In this document: positions 52,283 through 62,185 of the stretch, piece by piece
Numbering within the stretch: position 1 is the stretch's first letter
How the letters are laid out: each line of letters starts with the position of its first letter
Assembly (NCBI GenBank): GCA_000309945.1
Contig: CM001633.1
Location: forward strand, 1,956,292 to 2,020,291
Source: Leptolyngbyaceae cyanobacterium JSC-12
Lineage (GTDB): Bacteria; Cyanobacteriota; Cyanobacteriia; Leptolyngbyales; Leptolyngbyaceae
Length of the DNA stretch: 64,000 nucleotides
Direction: 5' to 3'
Program-made: the position numbers and the translations under genes
The notes under the pieces: model-generated
Database searches by the model: none
What the model was told of the DNA's origin: nothing
The model's input: the letters and a program-made list of their open reading frames with translations, nothing else

Positions 52283-52846
52283 CTAAAGCAACTGGATACT
52301 CAAGCGATCGCCCCGTTTCAGTCCCAGTTCTTTCGCCCGCCCACCCCGCAGCTCAATCACTTGGTCAACGGGTGAGGGGGGACCGTAAACCGGGCAAGGC
52401 TCAGCCTTACAGGGCGGGACATTGCTGGCAATATCAACCACTGTTCCATCCCGCAAAAACACCATATCCAGAGCAATCACAACATTCTTCATCCAGAAAC
52501 TAACTGGACGAGCAGGCTTAAACGGAAACAACATACCTCGGTTATCGTCTAGCCTGGGACGAAACATCAACCCCATTGCCTGCTCTTCAGGCGATCGCGC
52601 CACTTCTAGCTGAATCACCTGATCTGCAATCTTCACTTGAGCGGAAACTGGTAAGGACTGTCCAGCACTTGCTGCGTTCACTGGCGATGCAGATACTTCA
52701 GGAGAGAAAGTCCCTTCATTTTGGGGAACTGCCGGGACAGAGGATGAGCAGCCCACTAACAACATCGTAAGCAAGGCACATCCTCCCCTGAGTCCGATGT
52801 AACACAGCATTGATCGCCCACATTCAAATAACCAGTTCACAGCCAT
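52283..52846 (-). CDS. DUF192 lipoprotein
   Basis: A 187-residue protein with a hydrophobic N-terminus and lipobox L-L-V-G-C at about residue 33, a Ser/Pro-rich linker to about 70, and a DUF192 domain: L-E-V-A-R-S-P-E-E-Q-A-M-G-L-M-F-R, M-L-F-P-F, V-S-F-W-M-K-N-V, D-M-V-F-L and G-R-A-K-E-L-G-L-K-x-G-D. The family is widespread and uncharacterised. The true start could be an internal Met (residue 13), still keeping the signal peptide. Confidence 0.85.
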   Translation of the reverse strand: MAVNWLFECGRSMLCYIGLRGGCALLTMLLVGCSSSVPAVPQNEGTFSPEVSASPVNAASAGQSLPVSAQVKIADQVIQLEVARSPEEQAMGLMFRPRLDDNRGMLFPFKPARPVSFWMKNVVIALDMVFLRDGTVVDIASNVPPCKAEPCPVYGPPSPVDQVIELRGGRAKELGLKRGDRLSIQLL

Positions 52847-52889
52847 TCACTTTCAACTCTCAGTTAACCAAGATAGCCTTTCCGACAGG

Positions 52890-53582
52890 TTAGGCTTCTC
52901 TTAGAACATAGCCAACCCCTCTCACAGTTTGAATCAGGCGCTTCTCACCCTCATCTTCAATCTTGAGCCGTAAGTAGCGAATATACACCTCAATCACATT
53001 AGATTCGCCAACAAAATCGTATCCCCAAACATTTTCCAAAATTTGCTCACGAGTCAACACCTCACGGGGATGCTCCATTAGATATTTGATTAGCTCAAAT
53101 TCTTTCATCGTCAGGTCAATCGTGCGCCCATTCCGAATTGCTCGCCGAGTCGCTAAATCCAGCACTAGGTCAGCAAAGCGAAGTTTTTCTGAATTTTGGC
53201 TACCCGGTTGCAGATACAGTTTAACCAACTTCAAAAAGTCATCTGTGCGGTAGGGTTTTAAGAAATAGTCATCGGCTCCTGCTTCCAGGCACGCTACCCG
53301 ATCTTCCACCGCATCCCGCGCCATCAACATCAGCACAGGAACTCGTGCCCCCAATGCTCTCAACTTAGTGCAAAACCAAAGCCCCGATTCACCCGACAAC
53401 ATTCGATCAACGACAACCAGTAGAGGCTCTAGCTCAGTTACCTGGCGCAACCCGCTCACTGCATCCTGAGCGATCACTGCCTCGTATCCAGACTCCTTTA
53501 AATCTGCACTGACGTTACCAGCCAGCAATTCATCTGTTTCGACGACCAGAATACAAGCACTATCGGAAAGAGCAGTAGACAT
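52890..53582 (-). CDS. nblR: NblR-type response regulator
   Basis: A 230-residue OmpR/PhoB-class regulator: receiver domain (9-120) and winged-helix domain (130-230) with T-M-K-E-F-E-L-I-K-Y-L-M-E-H-P and L-I-Q-T-V-R-G-V-G-Y-V-L. The receiver acid pocket reads E-T-D-E rather than the canonical D-D pair; Asp59 in V-V-V-D-R-M-L is the phospho site equivalent. The sequence fits NblR, which controls phycobilisome degradation and stress survival and is known to work without canonical phosphorylation. RpaA/RpaB-like alternatives fit less well. Confidence 0.72.
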   Translation of the reverse strand: MSTALSDSACILVVETDELLAGNVSADLKESGYEAVIAQDAVSGLRQVTELEPLLVVVDRMLSGESGLWFCTKLRALGARVPVLMLMARDAVEDRVACLEAGADDYFLKPYRTDDFLKLVKLYLQPGSQNSEKLRFADLVLDLATRRAIRNGRTIDLTMKEFELIKYLMEHPREVLTREQILENVWGYDFVGESNVIEVYIRYLRLKIEDEGEKRLIQTVRGVGYVLREA

Positions 53583-53672
53583 AGGTAGAGAGAAAGATGG
53601 AATGAATCAAGAGTAGGTATTAATAACCAGGAATAGGTTTCCTCCCTGTTCTAGCATGTTTATTCACATTTG

Positions 53673-54623
53673 TTACGGCAACTCGACTGAAGTTGGTTTT
53701 GCAACATGAGGTAAACCCCAGCCTAGCTTCTCTCGCAAAACGTGGAAAAATTCGGGAGATTGTAAACGAATAAAGCGAGCATTGTAGCGAGATCGCTGAA
53801 TAATCACGCGATCGTCTGGCAAGACGTAACATCCCCCATTGCCATCGACGACCATCACAAGCTGAGTCGGATGAGCTGGATAGACCGCAACAGGTTCCGT
53901 ATCAGCAAATACCAGCGCTCGTGATGCTAAAGAATGCGGACAAATAGGCACCAGTTGCATCACCGGGACAGTGGGAGTAATTACTGGTCCCCCTGCTGAT
54001 AACGAATAGGCCGTAGAGCCAGTAGGTGTGGAAATAATTACCCCATCGGCAGCAATATCAACTGGGGCATGGCGACCAATTTCCACTTCAAAGTGGCACA
54101 TACTGGTCAATGGTTCCCGGTGAATTACCACTTCATTCAAACAGAGCGCTTCCCAGAGTAGCCAATCATCTCGAAAAAGCTGGACTGAGAGCATTGCCCG
54201 CTCTTCAATGTCATAGGTTTCGGACAAAACCACCTCAAGCGCCTGAGGCAGATGATTCAAGTAGGTTTCCGTTAGAAACCCCATGTGCCCCGTATTGACT
54301 GCTAAAAGTGGAATGTTATGAGGAGCAAGTTGACGACAGGCAGATAACACTGTGCCATCACCACCCAGCACGATCGTAAATGCCATATCAGCATCAAAGC
54401 CAGGAGGATTCAAGCGATCAATGGGTGTATGGCACACAGGGCTATGAGGGCTGGAGTAGCCCAAAATGCCACCCACGCCCGTCGCCATAAAAACTTCCAT
54501 GCTGCTAGCCGTTAGCTTGTCTTTAATTTCGTGGGCAATACGACAAGCAACGGGTTTGGTATCGTTGTAAATAATGCCAGCTTTAGGCACGTCAAGCGTT
54601 AGATTGAACGGCAGGTTAATCAA
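53673..54623 (-). CDS. nadK: NAD kinase
   Basis: A 316-residue NAD+ kinase making NADP+. The G-G-D-G-T motif is at 87-91, followed by N-T-G-H-M-G-F-L, the substrate-binding L-N-E-V-V-I-H-R, and the Gly-rich [15 protein letters not shown]. Cyanobacteria usually carry two NAD kinases; this one belongs to one of these groups, which cannot be decided here. It lies directly upstream of nblR on the same strand, 90 bases apart. Confidence 0.93.
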   Translation of the reverse strand: MINLPFNLTLDVPKAGIIYNDTKPVACRIAHEIKDKLTASSMEVFMATGVGGILGYSSPHSPVCHTPIDRLNPPGFDADMAFTIVLGGDGTVLSACRQLAPHNIPLLAVNTGHMGFLTETYLNHLPQALEVVLSETYDIEERAMLSVQLFRDDWLLWEALCLNEVVIHREPLTSMCHFEVEIGRHAPVDIAADGVIISTPTGSTAYSLSAGGPVITPTVPVMQLVPICPHSLASRALVFADTEPVAVYPAHPTQLVMVVDGNGGCYVLPDDRVIIQRSRYNARFIRLQSPEFFHVLREKLGWGLPHVAKPTSVELP

Positions 54624-54714
54624 GTATTAGGGACTATACCATTCCAAGCGGTTCCAATGAGCGATCGCTCGAATTGGTTTTTGCCCCTATCCAGTTTGCG
54701 CTATCAGAGGGTAA

Positions 54715-55689
54715 CTAAAATCGGGGATAGCGCTTCTTCTCGGATTTTTTCTTTTTCTGCTTCTCATAATCCAATTCGCGTAGTTTTTTCATAATTCGCT
54801 CAAAGTATTCTTGCAGGTACGCTTCCAGAGTTGTCATATCCTTTGGGTCAAGCCCAAACACTGGATATACCTCATCCATTGAGGCGGTCAGGGGCTTTCC
54901 CGTAGTCACCACTTCAGCAAATGCTAGACGGTCTGAGATATTCCACGTCCATTGGAAAAACTGAGTCACATTCCGAGCAAACCGCAGCAATCCAACTGGC
55001 ACACGGGTAATTCTGGCTTCTCGCCCTGAAAATTTTTCACACAGTTGGATAATTTCATCTGCACTCCAGGCACGAGACCCAGCCACTGGAAAAGTTTTGC
55101 GTTCCGTTGCAGGCAATTTCAAACTTTGAACTGCAAATTTAGCAATGTCTTGTGTATCCATGTAAGCGATCGGCGAAGTATTTCCCATCACCCAAATCGC
55201 CTGATTTTCCAGGATAGGAATGGCATATTGCCCAATCAACCCTTGTAAGAAGCCGCAGGGGCGCAGAATGGTGTAATTCAACCCAGATTCTGCCAGATAT
55301 AACTCCACACAGCGCTTGATTTCCATCAAAGGCACATGCGGATATTTTTCAGCATCCATCAAAGAAAAGAAAATGAACCGTTCAACCCCAGCCGCTTTGG
55401 TCGCTTGAATCAAATTGACATTTCCTTGCCAATCGACCTGCTTAACACTGAGAGAATCTGTTGCACGAGCAGTGGCAGCATCAATCACCGCCGCCACCCC
55501 TTCCAGGGCAGAGGGCAATGTTTCAGGTTGGCATAAATCCCCTGAAACCAACTCTGCCCCCCACTCTTTCAAAAATCCTGCCTTTCTCTGGCTTCGTACC
55601 AAGCAGCGAACCTCGTATCCCTCATCCAGAGCACGACGAGCAATTTGCCTTCCTAAAGTGCCGGTAGCACCAACCAAAAGAATTTTCAT
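54715..55689 (-). CDS. ycf39: Ycf39-type atypical short-chain dehydrogenase
   Basis: A 324-residue NAD(P)-binding protein. N-terminal Rossmann motif V-G-A-T-G-T-L-G-R-Q-I-A-R at 7-19, D-A-A-T-A-R, F-F-S-L-M-D-A and Y-L-A-E-S-G-L-N-Y-T-I-L-R-P match Ycf39/HCF244. This family helps D1 synthesis and early photosystem II assembly, together with high-light-inducible proteins. The tail is very basic (K-Q-K-K-K-K-S-E-K-K-R), longer than in many homologues. Confidence 0.9.
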   Translation of the reverse strand: MKILLVGATGTLGRQIARRALDEGYEVRCLVRSQRKAGFLKEWGAELVSGDLCQPETLPSALEGVAAVIDAATARATDSLSVKQVDWQGNVNLIQATKAAGVERFIFFSLMDAEKYPHVPLMEIKRCVELYLAESGLNYTILRPCGFLQGLIGQYAIPILENQAIWVMGNTSPIAYMDTQDIAKFAVQSLKLPATERKTFPVAGSRAWSADEIIQLCEKFSGREARITRVPVGLLRFARNVTQFFQWTWNISDRLAFAEVVTTGKPLTASMDEVYPVFGLDPKDMTTLEAYLQEYFERIMKKLRELDYEKQKKKKSEKKRYPRF

Positions 55690-55873
55690 GAGGGATTGAG
55701 TAGCGAAATTTTAACTTTTTATAAGAGTCTATCAGAATTGCCGATCGCTTCCGGGCATCGCTGGACAGAATTTTTCATAAAAGCACCTGAATAGGCTGAA
55801 ACAACGCTAGGCTGGAAGGAGTTATAACTACAAAAGCGATCGACTACTGCACCCCCAAGTGCTTATACTACCT

Positions 55874-56296
55874 ATGCCAAAAGTTAAGACTGTGCCTGCT
55901 GAAATCTCCGCCAGTCAAAATGTTGACCAGGAGAATGCGCTCAACTGTACCATTCAGCATCCAGTTGACTTGAGCCATGTCCGTCAGCTTCATAAAGCAA
56001 TTCTGAGTGAGGAAAAATCTCAGCGCATGGCGGAGTTCTTTAGCTTATTAGGCGATCCTAACCGCTTAAGAATTCTGTCCGCCCTGGCTGTAAATGAGTT
56101 GTGCGTTTGTGACTTAGCGGCGGCTGTCAAAATGAGCGAATCAGCAGTATCGCATCAACTTCGTACCTTGCGCTCTATGCGTCTGGTGGGCTACCGTCGG
56201 CAAGGGCGAAATGTTTTTTATTACCTCAAAGATAGTCACGTCCTTAATCTTTATCGAGAGGTTGCGGAACACCTGGATGAGCCAGAGGATTTATAA
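55874..56296 (+). CDS. ArsR/SmtB-family metal-sensing repressor
   Basis: A 140-residue winged-helix repressor from ATG 55874. The alpha-3 motif E-L-C-V-C-D-L is the metal site of ArsR/CadC/ZiaR-type sensors. [14 protein letters not shown] is the recognition helix, and the C-terminal D-S-H-V-L-N-L-Y-x-E-V-A-E-H-L-D-E carries alpha-5 zinc ligands, as in SmtB/ZiaR. A cysteine near residue 27 could belong to the N-terminal site. Zinc is the most likely effector. No exporter or metallothionein gene follows; the nearest metal exporter is the CDF gene at 59613. Confidence 0.85.
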   Translation: MPKVKTVPAEISASQNVDQENALNCTIQHPVDLSHVRQLHKAILSEEKSQRMAEFFSLLGDPNRLRILSALAVNELCVCDLAAAVKMSESAVSHQLRTLRSMRLVGYRRQGRNVFYYLKDSHVLNLYREVAEHLDEPEDL

Positions 56297-56467
56297 AACT
56301 TTATTAGAATAATTTTCGATTTAAGATAAAGAAATCTGGGCGGCAGGGTGGGGTTCCAGACTACTGAACCTAGGATGAGTGAATAGTTTGTGTGAGGTAG
56401 AGACGTTTCATAAAACGCCTCTACTAGGTACTATTTACACGGTTAGAGTGTATCCTACTTGCCCGGG

Positions 56468-56569
56468 TTATTCTTCGCCGCCCTGCAACTTGAGCATCAG
56501 AAACCCTAATGCCATTCCAACTAGTACCAACGTAAACGCCAGAAATGCGGTTGTAAAAATTTCTCCCAT
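56468..56569 (-). CDS. petM: Cytochrome b6f subunit VII PetM
   Basis: A 33-residue single-span membrane protein, below usual gene-calling thresholds. M-G-E-I-F-T-T-A-F leads into one hydrophobic helix (8-26), then L-K-L-Q-G-G-E-E, the characteristic PetM ending (compare L-K-I-Q-G-A-E in other cyanobacteria). The start has an AAGGAGC site 6-7 bases upstream. PetM is a small peripheral helix of the cytochrome b6f complex in thylakoid electron transport. It lies convergent with the SmtB-like gene and divergent from pdxA. Confidence 0.9.
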   Translation of the reverse strand: MGEIFTTAFLAFTLVLVGMALGFLMLKLQGGEE

Positions 56570-56792
56570 GGTCTGCTCCTTAATGCGATCGCGCCCTTTA
56601 GCGCCTTTGTAAGTAGAAGGGTCGTCATCAAACTCGTCACCTGAATAGTTAAAGCACTACTGTAGTTTCTGAGTCTGCATAAAGAATTCTAAACCAGATT
56701 GATTCCACTTCCGGCATTCTGAGGAATGCTAATACCAGGATGCAGGCTCATCTTGTTTGTCCTTCAGATTTAAGATTACAAACACGCTTGAT

Positions 56793-57887
56793 ATGAACCG
56801 TCCACATCTTGCAATCACATTTGGTGATCCGGCAGGGATCGGCTGCGAAGTTATCCTCAAAGCATTAGTAGACCCCGCGATCGCCCAAGCTTGTGACATC
56901 ACCCTTGTGGGAAGCGAGTATCTGTTGGAAAAGACTTACCACCAACTCGTCCGTGAAACGGATGCTCCACTGGCACATCCAAGTCAACTGTCTGTGTTGG
57001 ATGTAGGGCTGGATGAGCAAACAGAAACCCAGATTGTTTTAGGAATAGAAAATTCGGTAAGTGGAGCCGCGAGCTTTGAGTATCTAGAAACCGCGATCGC
57101 ACATACGCTCGTGGGAGATTTTCAGGGAATTGTTACAGGTCCGATTTCGAAAGCTGCCTGGAAAGCCGCTGGGTATGACTACCCTGGCCAAACTGAACTG
57201 TTGGCAGAACGGTCAAATGCTCAGCGAGTTGGGATGTTGTTTGTAGCGCGATCGCCCTATACCGGATGGATGCTCCGAACACTGCTAGCAACCACTCACA
57301 TTCCCCTTTGTGATGTTCCCAATCAACTCACACCAGCCCTCATGACCCAAAAGCTGGAGCTTTTAGTAGAGTGTCTGATTCAGGATTTTGGTGTCACCAC
57401 ACCTCGAATTGCGATCGCAGGGCTAAATCCTCATAGTGGTGAACAAGGCAAACTAGGCACCGAAGAACAGCGCTGGCTGATTCCCTGGATTAAGCAAATG
57501 CGCGATCGCTTATCACATGTTCAACTTGAGGGTCCCATTCCTCCCGATACAATGTGGTTGAAACCAGGGCAAGCCTGGTTTGGCAATCTGAACTCCGAGA
57601 CTCCCGCTGCAATCGCAAATCTTAAGTTTCCCCAATCAAATGCTGCCGATGCCTATCTCGCTCTCTATCATGACCAGGGATTGATACCCATTAAGCTTAT
57701 GGCGTTTGATCGAGCTGTTAACACCTCCATCGGGTTGCCCTTCATTCGAACTTCGCCGGATCATGGAACCGCCTTCGATATTGCTGGGAAGGGGATTGCC
57801 AATGCAACTAGTATGAAAGCAGCCATCCAACTGGCAATTGAGTTATGCGATCGCAAACACAAGGTCTTAATGTCATCCATGCATTAA
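56793..57887 (+). CDS. pdxA: 4-hydroxythreonine-4-phosphate dehydrogenase
   Basis: A 364-residue enzyme of vitamin B6 synthesis from ATG 56793 (the frame opens at 56757). Start motif [16 protein letters not shown], the metal/substrate residues in G-L-N-P-H-S-G-E and [10 protein letters not shown], and [11 protein letters not shown] are all present. It oxidises 4-phosphohydroxy-threonine with NAD(P)+ for condensation by PdxJ. Confidence 0.95.
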   Translation: MNRPHLAITFGDPAGIGCEVILKALVDPAIAQACDITLVGSEYLLEKTYHQLVRETDAPLAHPSQLSVLDVGLDEQTETQIVLGIENSVSGAASFEYLETAIAHTLVGDFQGIVTGPISKAAWKAAGYDYPGQTELLAERSNAQRVGMLFVARSPYTGWMLRTLLATTHIPLCDVPNQLTPALMTQKLELLVECLIQDFGVTTPRIAIAGLNPHSGEQGKLGTEEQRWLIPWIKQMRDRLSHVQLEGPIPPDTMWLKPGQAWFGNLNSETPAAIANLKFPQSNAADAYLALYHDQGLIPIKLMAFDRAVNTSIGLPFIRTSPDHGTAFDIAGKGIANATSMKAAIQLAIELCDRKHKVLMSSMH

Positions 57888-58265
57888 TTTCCCCGACAAC
57901 TTCTCGTACACATCATTTCAAGCAAATACAACGATGAGTTTGCATTCATGCCTCTCTCATTCACCTTAATCAGTAGCTAACACAACCTTAAAGAAAGGCT
58001 GATCTAAAAAGGACCAAAGCTTAATCTCAGACTCGTCAAGGTTTAGTGACTTTCGTAAAGGTTCTTAATATAATCAAAAGGTGTTTAGCGTGAAAATACG
58101 AAAAGATCAGTATATGGGATTACATATTTACTGACTGATCCACTCTGAGAACATGTTCTAACTTTTCCTTGTCTCTCCTTTCCCTGTGCAGTGTCCAAAA
58201 TTGACCTGTTTGGCGTTATTTCTACTCGCTACACATTTACTCGCTAGGAAGCTAAAAGGGTGATT
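57888..58265. other. Intergenic region
   Basis: About 380 bases between pdxA and the DUF4327 gene. No open frame, tRNA or clear hairpin seen; A/T-rich tracts near 58050-58100 may hold the promoter of the downstream gene. Confidence 0.5.
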
Positions 58266-58487
58266 ATGCTTCAATCCATGCAATATTCTCTGGATCTCAT
58301 CCAGGATGAGGCTCGTCAATTAGTTCAAAAAGGGCTGGTCAGCCGCCAGCAGCCGATTTATATCTTGTGCCAGTTCATTCCTGCACGGGAGTGGGCATCT
58401 ATTGAATGCGAACTAGAACGGTGTGACTTCCTGCTAAGAGATCGAATTGGAGATCTCATGGGGCGGGAAGACTGGGACAACGACTAG
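58266..58487 (+). CDS. DUF4327-like small protein
   Basis: A 73-residue acidic protein from ATG 58266 with AGGGTGA 5 bases upstream (a GTG at 58260 is also in frame). Pattern Y-S-L-D-L-I-Q-D-E-A-R-Q-L-V-Q-K-G-L-V-S-R-Q-Q-P-I-Y, R-E-W-A-S-I-E-C-E-L-E and L-R-D-R-I-G-D-L-M-G-R-E-x-W-D fits DUF4327, a cyanobacterial family of unknown function. Confidence 0.75.
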   Translation: MLQSMQYSLDLIQDEARQLVQKGLVSRQQPIYILCQFIPAREWASIECELERCDFLLRDRIGDLMGREDWDND

Positions 58488-58645
58488 TCAGAGCGTCGAT
58501 ACTTAATTAGTCAGGCTTTAAACAGCAACAGTTTCATCTGTTTTCACTTTTGAATAAAAATGAACGCTCTGGGTGGGAGCCAGAATTGGAATCATGAACT
58601 GTCCAATTCCTGGCTCCTAAGTTTTCTTCTATTCAACACCTGCCT

Positions 58646-59023
58646 CTACTGTTCGGGATTTCTCATTTTTTCTAGCTCTGCCCGAATGGCTGCAATCTGG
58701 GCAGTGAGTTCCTGCAATTCCACTTGCACATCAGGAGATGTAGTAAGAGGTGTTGTGACTGTTGCAGTTGACCCGCTGGATGGACTTGATGCAGAGGATG
58801 TCCGCTGGTGCAGAAGATTGTTAACAAAGTTACGAGCTTCTTGCTCAGTTGATTCACCTTTCATCTCCCATTCTTCAGAGAGCTTGCTCCATTCCTGTCT
58901 GAGTTTAGTCAGGTTTTCTTCCCGTTTTGCAGGATCTTGTAAAACCTCAATCAATGAGGCAGTTGCTCCAAGCGTAACTCGAACACTACTTTGTAGTAAT
59001 TGCACTAAAGAATCGGAGTTCAT
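58646..59023 (-). CDS. Helical hypothetical protein, phasin-like
   Basis: A 125-residue protein: helix 1-45 (V-R-V-T-L-G-A-T-A-S-L-I-E-V-L-Q-D-P), W-S-K-L-S-E-E-W, then Q-E-A-R-N-F-V-N-N-L-L, a Ser/Thr/Pro linker (74-98) and a C-terminal coiled coil (Q-E-L-T-A-Q-I-A-A-I-R-A-E-L-E-K). The layout recalls phasin or PhaF-type helical proteins, but no diagnostic motif is present. Found as an unnamed family in cyanobacteria, I believe. Confidence 0.6.
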   Translation of the reverse strand: MNSDSLVQLLQSSVRVTLGATASLIEVLQDPAKREENLTKLRQEWSKLSEEWEMKGESTEQEARNFVNNLLHQRTSSASSPSSGSTATVTTPLTTSPDVQVELQELTAQIAAIRAELEKMRNPEQ

Positions 59024-59142
59024 TGTTCTATAGCCTCCTCTAATGCCAAACAGTTAGATACATGGGTTGGATAGTACTAGGGCTATGTCTAGCCAGTTGC
59101 CTCGATTCTACTGCAACCGTCTTACTTGCCTCATTCGATGCA

Positions 59143-59493
59143 TTACCCAACTTGCTCAAGGTATTGATTGACATCTTCTACGATGCGGCTAAGTTCGGCT
59201 TCTGTACTTAAGCGAATGCGATCGTCCCTTAGTGTAATCAACGCTTTTGCAGCAAACGGGGATGGCCAAATATTAGGGTTACAAAAAATTTCGAGAAATA
59301 CTTCACCTACATATTGATACTCCATTGGCGTTTTGGGAGTTTTTTGGGATGATGTTTCAGTTTTGGTGACGGTGGCTTTCAAGCTTTCCATTAATTGAGC
59401 GAGCGATGCCTGCAACTCTTTAGCAGCTTCGGGGGAGAATTGAAAGGAAACCGAGCCTTCTCCTAGATTTAAGGTGAGGTGAGGAGTGGACAT
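59143..59493 (-). CDS. Hypothetical protein
   Basis: A 116-residue protein. The N-terminal half is a beta strand plus helix (S-F-Q-F-S-P-E-A-A-K-E-L-Q-A-S-L), then a Thr/Lys linker. A compact C-terminal part has F-C-N-P-N-I-W-P-S-P-F-A-A-K-A-L-I-T-L-R-D-D-R-I. The unrelated gene 120 bases upstream on the same strand direction does not suggest a function. Not recognised. Confidence 0.55.
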   Translation of the reverse strand: MSTPHLTLNLGEGSVSFQFSPEAAKELQASLAQLMESLKATVTKTETSSQKTPKTPMEYQYVGEVFLEIFCNPNIWPSPFAAKALITLRDDRIRLSTEAELSRIVEDVNQYLEQVG

Positions 59494-59612
59494 GCTCCAA
59501 CTTATCCTGAGATGAGTATTTCCATGCTACAGGGTGACGGGGACGGGGCGATCGCGCCTGTAATTTTCGTTGACATGTAGTGTACGCTGTAGGAGCAGTT
59601 AGGAACTCTGCA

Positions 59613-60557
59613 ATGACTAAGACTGTACTGGCTGACAATCGGGGGGTGGTCAATCGGGTACTAACCATCACGTTGGGACTTAACCTGGTGGTGATGGGAC
59701 TGAAAGTTATCGTTGGATTGGCGACAGGCTCCCTCAGTTTGCTGGCAGATGCCCTCCATAGCGTGACCGATAGCGCCAATAATGTGTTAGGCATTTTTGC
59801 CAGTCGGCTATCATCGCCAGCACCAGATCGCGATCATCCTTACGGTCACCAAAAATATGAAGCAGTGGGAGCACTAGGTATTGCGGCATTTCTGGGGATA
59901 GCTTTTTTTGAGATTGTGCAATCTGCTATTTCGCGGATTGTGAACCCAGCAGCAACAGGAGTTGAGGTTTCGGCAACTGAGTTGTGGATTTTGTTGATCG
60001 TGCTGGGGATTAATATTTTTGTGGCATTTTATGAGCGACGGGTGGGCTATCGAGTGGGCAGCCCTATCCTGATCGCAGATGCTCAACACACGATGAGTGA
60101 TATTTGGGTCACGATCAGCGTACTAGGTGGGCTAATTGGTATCTGGCTTTGGGATTTTCAGTGGTTGGATGTGGTGCTTGCGTTTCCTGTTGCGATTCTG
60201 GTGTTTTGGAGTGGATGGTCAGTGTTGAGAGCAAACTTGCCCTGGTTGGTGGATGAAATGGCGATCGCGCCGGAATCCATCCATTCCCTGGTGATGCAGG
60301 TTCCTGGCGTAACTAACTGCCACAGCATTGCCTCACGCGGAGTCGTGGGACGCCAGACTTTCATTGAAATGCATTTAATTGTGGATGCCGCTGATGTAGA
60401 AGTGGCGCATCGCATTACAGAAGACGTAGAAGCCCGATTAGAAGAGCAATATGGACCTGTACGGGTGACGATTCATGTAGAGCCACCGGCCTACCATTCT
60501 AACCAGATTAGCTATGAGGCAGAGAGAGACTCATCAACTACTGAAAATCAAGGGTGA
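59613..60557 (+). CDS. Cation diffusion facilitator (zinc/iron efflux)
   Basis: A 314-residue CDF transporter from ATG 59613. Six membrane helices. The transport-site motifs are D-A-L-H-S-V-T-D in helix 2 and D-A-Q-H-T-M-S-D in helix 5, i.e. the HxxxD pattern of zinc- or iron/manganese-type members. H-P-Y-G-H-Q-K-Y-E follows helix 2. The cytoplasmic C-terminal domain has V-T-N-C-H-S-I and a His-containing V-D-A-A-D-V-E-V-A-H-R. It exports divalent metals in exchange for protons. Metal specificity is open; the downstream gene is not related. Confidence 0.88.
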   Translation: MTKTVLADNRGVVNRVLTITLGLNLVVMGLKVIVGLATGSLSLLADALHSVTDSANNVLGIFASRLSSPAPDRDHPYGHQKYEAVGALGIAAFLGIAFFEIVQSAISRIVNPAATGVEVSATELWILLIVLGINIFVAFYERRVGYRVGSPILIADAQHTMSDIWVTISVLGGLIGIWLWDFQWLDVVLAFPVAILVFWSGWSVLRANLPWLVDEMAIAPESIHSLVMQVPGVTNCHSIASRGVVGRQTFIEMHLIVDAADVEVAHRITEDVEARLEEQYGPVRVTIHVEPPAYHSNQISYEAERDSSTTENQG

Positions 60558-60578
60558 CCAAGTAGGGAGCAAACCAGC

Positions 60579-62141
60579 ATGATGCAATTTGTAGTGGAAC
60601 CTGCGATCGCCACCATTATTGAGAAAATGTCAGAACGAGTTCGGTGGCGTCATCAGTCCATTCTGCAACGCGGCATCGACCAAACTCGCCTCGTTTTAGA
60701 GGACGGCAAAGCGGATGACCCCACTTTTTCGTTTCTTGTGATTGGCGATAGTGGCTCTGGTTACCATCGTGGACATAATCCCCAACGTCAGATTGCTGAG
60801 CAAATGCTTTCTCACCGGGATGGTTGTCGCTTTGTGCTGCATACTGGCGATGTTATTTACCTGGTTGGTTCGAGAGAGTATTATCCAAAGAACTTCATTG
60901 GACCGTATCGAGAGTTTTTAGTAAACGGGGAAAATCTTCGCCATGTTTCCTACGATCGCATGGTGTTTAATTTCCCCTTCTTCCTGGTTCCTGGGAACCA
61001 TGATTACTACGACCTGCCGCTGATTTATGGATTAGCGGTTCAGGCAATGCTGCCTTTTCGGTGTTTGTTACGCAACCAGCTCGATTTTGATATAGGTCTG
61101 TATGGCTCAGAACAGGGGAACGCATACGCCAAAGCCTTTTTAGACTACCTTCAATGCCTCAATCAACCAGAACTTGAGCAACATCTTGATCGCCATTACA
61201 CTGCTCAAACATCCACCGGGCGATGCATCTGCTACCAACCTGGAACCTTCACCCGACTCCCCAACCGCTACTACACCTTTCGGACAGGCGGGATTGATTT
61301 CTTCGCATTAGACTCCAACACTTTCAACGCTCCGATTCCTCTACCTGAAACGCCGGAAGGAGAAAACTTTCGGATGGAACTCAGGCAACAACGCGCCAAG
61401 CTGGAAAAAGAACAACGAGAGATTTTCATTGAAACATCCCGGTTGAACCCTGCAATCCCGGATGAAGCAGAACAATTAGATGACTTCCACGCCAAGCAAG
61501 AACAATTAAATGAAATCATTCGTGACATTGATAAGCATCTGGCAGCAAATGAAACAACAACAACAGATATTGCACAGTTGGAATGGTTGCAAAATCAATT
61601 GATTGAGTCCTGGCAAACTGCAGCAGTCCGAGGACGAGTACTATTTTTTCATCATCCACCTTATGTCACGGAAGCTACCAAATGGCATCAAGCCCAAACA
61701 ATAGCAGTGCGATCGCAACTGCGACGAGTCTTGGATGCCGTAGCAGAGACAGTCGGTGATTTAACTCAGGGTCGTCCGATCGTCGATCTGGTGCTTAATG
61801 GCCATGCCCACTGCCTGGAATATTTGCGTACCGGGGACACGGGACATGGAGATGCCTTCACGAATTGGATTGTGTGTGGTGGTAGCGGCTTTAGTTTACG
61901 CCGCCAGCGCCTAGAGGGACCCGATTTAACAGAACTGGATGGTAACCAGGAACGATTAGTGGCAAAGTCTGAATTGTTCCTGGGTCGCTCCGGGCATGGA
62001 ACTCAAAAGCGCCGCCCCTATTCTGGCATCCGCATTGATGTAAAAGACGGTCGCCCACCTAAGTTTGTGGTACGACCGTTTGTCTCAGAATGGTTTCAAC
62101 GCAAGTGGGAAACCTATGAGATTGAACCTTTCGTGATCTAA
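60579..62141 (+). CDS. Metallophosphoesterase
   Basis: A 520-residue calcineurin-like phosphoesterase. Metal-binding blocks: V-I-G-D-S-G-S-G, L-H-T-G-D-V-I-Y, V-P-G-N-H-D-Y-Y, F-F-H-H-P-P and N-G-H-A-H-C. A long coiled-coil insert (about 265-330, R-Q-Q-R-A-K-L-E-K-E-Q-R-E-I) splits the domain. The first Met codons are adjacent (60579, 60582). The substrate is unknown; similar proteins act on nucleotides, phospholipids or phosphoproteins. It starts 21 bases after the CDF gene, so the two may form an operon. Confidence 0.82.
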   Translation: MMQFVVEPAIATIIEKMSERVRWRHQSILQRGIDQTRLVLEDGKADDPTFSFLVIGDSGSGYHRGHNPQRQIAEQMLSHRDGCRFVLHTGDVIYLVGSREYYPKNFIGPYREFLVNGENLRHVSYDRMVFNFPFFLVPGNHDYYDLPLIYGLAVQAMLPFRCLLRNQLDFDIGLYGSEQGNAYAKAFLDYLQCLNQPELEQHLDRHYTAQTSTGRCICYQPGTFTRLPNRYYTFRTGGIDFFALDSNTFNAPIPLPETPEGENFRMELRQQRAKLEKEQREIFIETSRLNPAIPDEAEQLDDFHAKQEQLNEIIRDIDKHLAANETTTTDIAQLEWLQNQLIESWQTAAVRGRVLFFHHPPYVTEATKWHQAQTIAVRSQLRRVLDAVAETVGDLTQGRPIVDLVLNGHAHCLEYLRTGDTGHGDAFTNWIVCGGSGFSLRRQRLEGPDLTELDGNQERLVAKSELFLGRSGHGTQKRRPYSGIRIDVKDGRPPKFVVRPFVSEWFQRKWETYEIEPFVI

Positions 62142-62185
62142 GTCCCGTCCGGCTCAAGACTCAAAGTTTTCTCCTCAAGTGGGGG

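Noticed and set aside
56379-56612. 77-codon plus-strand frame over petM
   Set aside because: No family pattern; the opposite strand encodes PetM with a strong ribosome site.
58560-59033. 157-codon plus-strand frame
   Set aside because: Antisense to the helical protein at 58646-59023; rich in Ser, Cys and Arg, as expected for a shadow frame.
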